Assembly: GCA_050013835.1 (NCBI GenBank)
Contig: JBEKEM010000007.1
Span: 84,802 to 148,801, forward strand
Direction of reading: 5' to 3'
From: Bog-793 sp050013835
Lineage (GTDB): Bacteria > Actinomycetota > Acidimicrobiia > Acidimicrobiales > Bog-793
DNA length: 64,000 bases
This document shows, in pieces, positions 62,426 through 64,000 of the stretch; positions within the stretch are counted from its first letter, which is position 1; each line of letters opens with the position of its first letter. The position numbers and the translations under genes were made by a program. The notes beneath the pieces are model-generated. The model searched no databases. It saw only the letters and a program-made list of their open reading frames with translations, and was not told where the DNA came from.

Positions 62426-62956
62426 ATGTGGATCGTCGCCGGAGTGCTCCTCGGGCTCGTCGTGTTCTCCTCGATCTTCGGCTTCCACTTCGGGCCGCAC
62501 GCCCATGCCGTCGCGGCCGCCGCGGGGATCGCCGCAGCGGGGTTCCTCATCGCGATCGCGGTGACGGGTGACACCCGGTCGTTGGTCTTCCTCCTGCTCA
62601 GCGCTGACGTCGTCGTCTCGGCTGGGGTCGGGACGATCGCCTGGAAGGGCCTCACCGACCCACGGATGCGCGGGGCACACGCGATCCACTCGCTGGTCTC
62701 CCACGAGGGCGTGGCCGTGAGCGACCTCGAGCCGGCGGGCATCGTCCGAGTCGGCGGCGAGAACTGGTCGGCGACGTCGCTCAACGGCCGCATCCCGGCC
62801 GGCGCGAGGATTCAGGTCATCCAGACCGACGGCGTCCGCCTGTCGGTCTGGGGAGACAACGGACTTCCCCGGGAGACTGGCGGCCAGGCGGCGCTCGATG
62901 GGCGCTCACCTTCCGTCGACACCTCCGGGCCTTCAGAAGGGACTGACCACCAGTGA
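62426..62956 (+). CDS. NfeD-like membrane protein
   Basis: This 176-residue protein has three hydrophobic segments in the first 85 residues and then an OB-fold NfeD domain: SLVSHEGVAVSDLEPAGIVRVGGENWSATS, RIPAGARIQVIQTDGVRLSVW. NfeD proteins partner with SPFH/slipin proteins, and the downstream gene is one. The ATG has GGAGGGAGG upstream. Its stop overlaps the slipin start (GTGA), strong evidence that they are co-produced. The serine-protease part of long NfeD proteins is absent. Confidence 0.86.
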   Translation: MWIVAGVLLGLVVFSSIFGFHFGPHAHAVAAAAGIAAAGFLIAIAVTGDTRSLVFLLLSADVVVSAGVGTIAWKGLTDPRMRGAHAIHSLVSHEGVAVSDLEPAGIVRVGGENWSATSLNGRIPAGARIQVIQTDGVRLSVWGDNGLPRETGGQAALDGRSPSVDTSGPSEGTDHQ

Positions 62957-63855
62957 TCATCGGCATCGTCGTTGCGGCAGCGGTCGTCGTGGTCATCATC
63001 GCCACGCGCTCGGTGAAGATCATCCGCGAGTACCAGCGGATCGTGCTGTTCCGTCTCGGCCGGGCGATCGGCCTGCGCGGCCCGGGCATCGTCTTCATCA
63101 ACCCCGTCACCGACCGCACGACGCTCGTCGACCTGCGGGAGCAGTACCTCGAGATTCCCCACCAGACGGCGATCACGAAGGACAACGCGCCGATCTCGAT
63201 CGACTTCATCATCTTTTACAAGGTCGTCGACCCCTCGATGTCGGTCCTTACAGTGCAGAACTTCGCGGGCGCGGCCCTCAACCTCGCCGCCACGACGCTG
63301 CGCAGCGTCGTCGGCGACATGCCGCTCGACGACGTCCTTTCCAAGCGCGAGGACATGAACGCCTCGTTGCGCATCCGGCTCGACGACGTCACCGAGCGGT
63401 GGGGCGTCAAGGTGACCAGCGTCGAGGTCCGCGAGGTGAACCCGCCGCCCGGCGTCCTCGAGGCGATGACCCGCCAGATGTCCGCCGAGCGCACCCGGCG
63501 CGCCCAGGTCACCGAGGCAGAGGGCCAGAAGTCGGCGGCGATCCTGTCGGCCGAGGGCGAGGCCCAGGCGGCGATCAACCTCGCCGAGGGCCGCCAGAAG
63601 GCGACGATCCTCGCCGCCGAGGGCGAGCGCCAGTCAGCGATCCTGCGCGCCGAGGGCTACGCCAAGGGGCTCGAGAAGGTCCTCGTCGTCGCCCAGACGC
63701 TCGATCAGAAGACGATGGTGCTGCAGTACCTCGACACCCTGAAGCAGGTCGGCACGTCGGCCTCGACGAAGATCGTCGTGCCGATGGAGATCCTCGACGG
63801 CCTGCGCAACCTGCTGCCCGGCACCGAGGTGACGACCGGCACCAAGCGCTCCTAG
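62953..63855 (+). CDS. SPFH-domain slipin/stomatin-like protein
   Basis: This 300-residue protein has an N-terminal membrane segment (about 2-18), an SPFH domain (SVKIIREYQRIVLFRLGRA, PGIVFINPVTDRTTLVDLREQ, VLSKREDMNASLRIRLDDVTERWGVKVTSVEVREV), and a coiled-coil rich in Ala/Glu/Gln (residues about 175-250). Slipins oligomerise into membrane microdomains with NfeD. The GTG at 62953 overlaps the NfeD stop. It closes the two-gene unit. Confidence 0.9.
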   Translation: MIIGIVVAAAVVVVIIATRSVKIIREYQRIVLFRLGRAIGLRGPGIVFINPVTDRTTLVDLREQYLEIPHQTAITKDNAPISIDFIIFYKVVDPSMSVLTVQNFAGAALNLAATTLRSVVGDMPLDDVLSKREDMNASLRIRLDDVTERWGVKVTSVEVREVNPPPGVLEAMTRQMSAERTRRAQVTEAEGQKSAAILSAEGEAQAAINLAEGRQKATILAAEGERQSAILRAEGYAKGLEKVLVVAQTLDQKTMVLQYLDTLKQVGTSASTKIVVPMEILDGLRNLLPGTEVTTGTKRS

Positions 63856-63932
63856 CCAGGAGGGTGTTGATTTAGAGGCCGCGCGGATAGGCGATTGAAA
63901 GGGACCATCCACCGGTCGCCGTGAAGGCCCAA

Positions 63933-63968
63933 CTGGACTGTCGGGTGCTTACCCCACCCGACGACCAG
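63933..63968 (+). promoter_or_regulatory. long hairpin in the leader of the next gene
   Basis: CTGG and GTCGGGTG (63933-63947) pair with CACCCGAC and CCAG (63955-63968), giving an 8-bp inner stem plus a 4-bp outer stem with small bulges. It lies about 18 bases before the ATG at 63986 and could occlude or present the GGAGG at 63970-63974. Confidence 0.35.
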
Positions 63969-63985
63969 CGGAGGTCTCCACCATC

Positions 63986-64000
63986 ATGCGCGCGCTCGAC
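63986..64000 (+). CDS. start of a truncated gene
   Basis: ATG 63986 opens a frame of five codons (MRALD) before the window ends, with GGAGG at 63970-63974. Too little is visible to name it. Confidence 0.35.

Overview
The window is very GC-rich DNA from an actinobacterium. Pointers are a WhiB-family regulator beside a PdtaS-like histidine kinase, coenzyme F420 genes (cofD, cofE), an AccA3-type biotin carboxylase/BCCP fusion, a Trm112-SIS-phosphomannomutase cluster, DUF3107 and DUF5719 proteins, frequent GTG starts and many probable leaderless transcripts. From memory, much of the gene order resembles the mycobacterial/streptomycete block ahcY - SIS protein - manB - fbiA/fbiB - GDP-mannose pyrophosphorylase - wbbL - rmlD - birA - accA3. 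The differences in content suggest a deeper-branching, Acidimicrobiia-like lineage, but that placement is inference. No tRNA, rRNA, CRISPR array, insertion sequence or prophage was seen.

1-24.5 kb, mostly minus strand: miaA (cut by the window edge), ahcY, a SIS sugar-phosphate isomerase-like protein, a Trm112-like peptide, phosphomannomutase and a CPBP protease, then ftsH on the plus strand. After that comes a long envelope/F420 block: DUF5719 protein, a GT2-membrane fusion, two nucleotide-sugar epimerase/reductases, two GT4 glycosyltransferases, cofE, cofD, a sugar-nucleotide pyrophosphorylase, an unknown anchored protein, wbbL-like, rmlD and rmlB. It would supply NDP-mannose and dTDP-rhamnose, use them on surface glycans, and make F420. 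birA is divergent from accA3, the gene for its biotinylation substrate; an M20 hydrolase follows accA3.

27.5-46.2 kb is more mixed: a rhodanese-MoeB fusion, a nitroreductase, small exported proteins, a PuuB-like amine oxidoreductase, an MFS exporter, a DODA-type dioxygenase, and a GSAM-like aminotransferase divergent from an APC permease plus universal stress protein. At about 40.5-45.3 kb a visibly less GC-rich stretch holds three exported proteins (a G1/eqolisin glutamic peptidase, a FecR-like protein and an LppX/LolA-like protein), two long non-coding gaps and a gene remnant.

46.3-64 kb is housekeeping: metH, a CnoX-like thioredoxin, a FolP2-type DHPS homologue, holA, an inositol monophosphatase, a K+-independent-type H+-pyrophosphatase, a decayed YVTN beta-propeller remnant, an SGNH/MBOAT acylation pair, whiB, pdtaS, a PHP phosphatase, DUF3107, and an NfeD-slipin pair.

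Two things recur. Genes within operons overlap as ATGA/GTGA/TGATG. About fifteen operon heads have a TAnnnT-like -10 hexamer only 6-10 nt before the start codon, which implies leaderless mRNAs. I found no clear wholly new system. The best leads are the leaderless promoter set, the back-to-back birA/accA3 promoters, the switch-like leader of miaA, and the exported-protein island.
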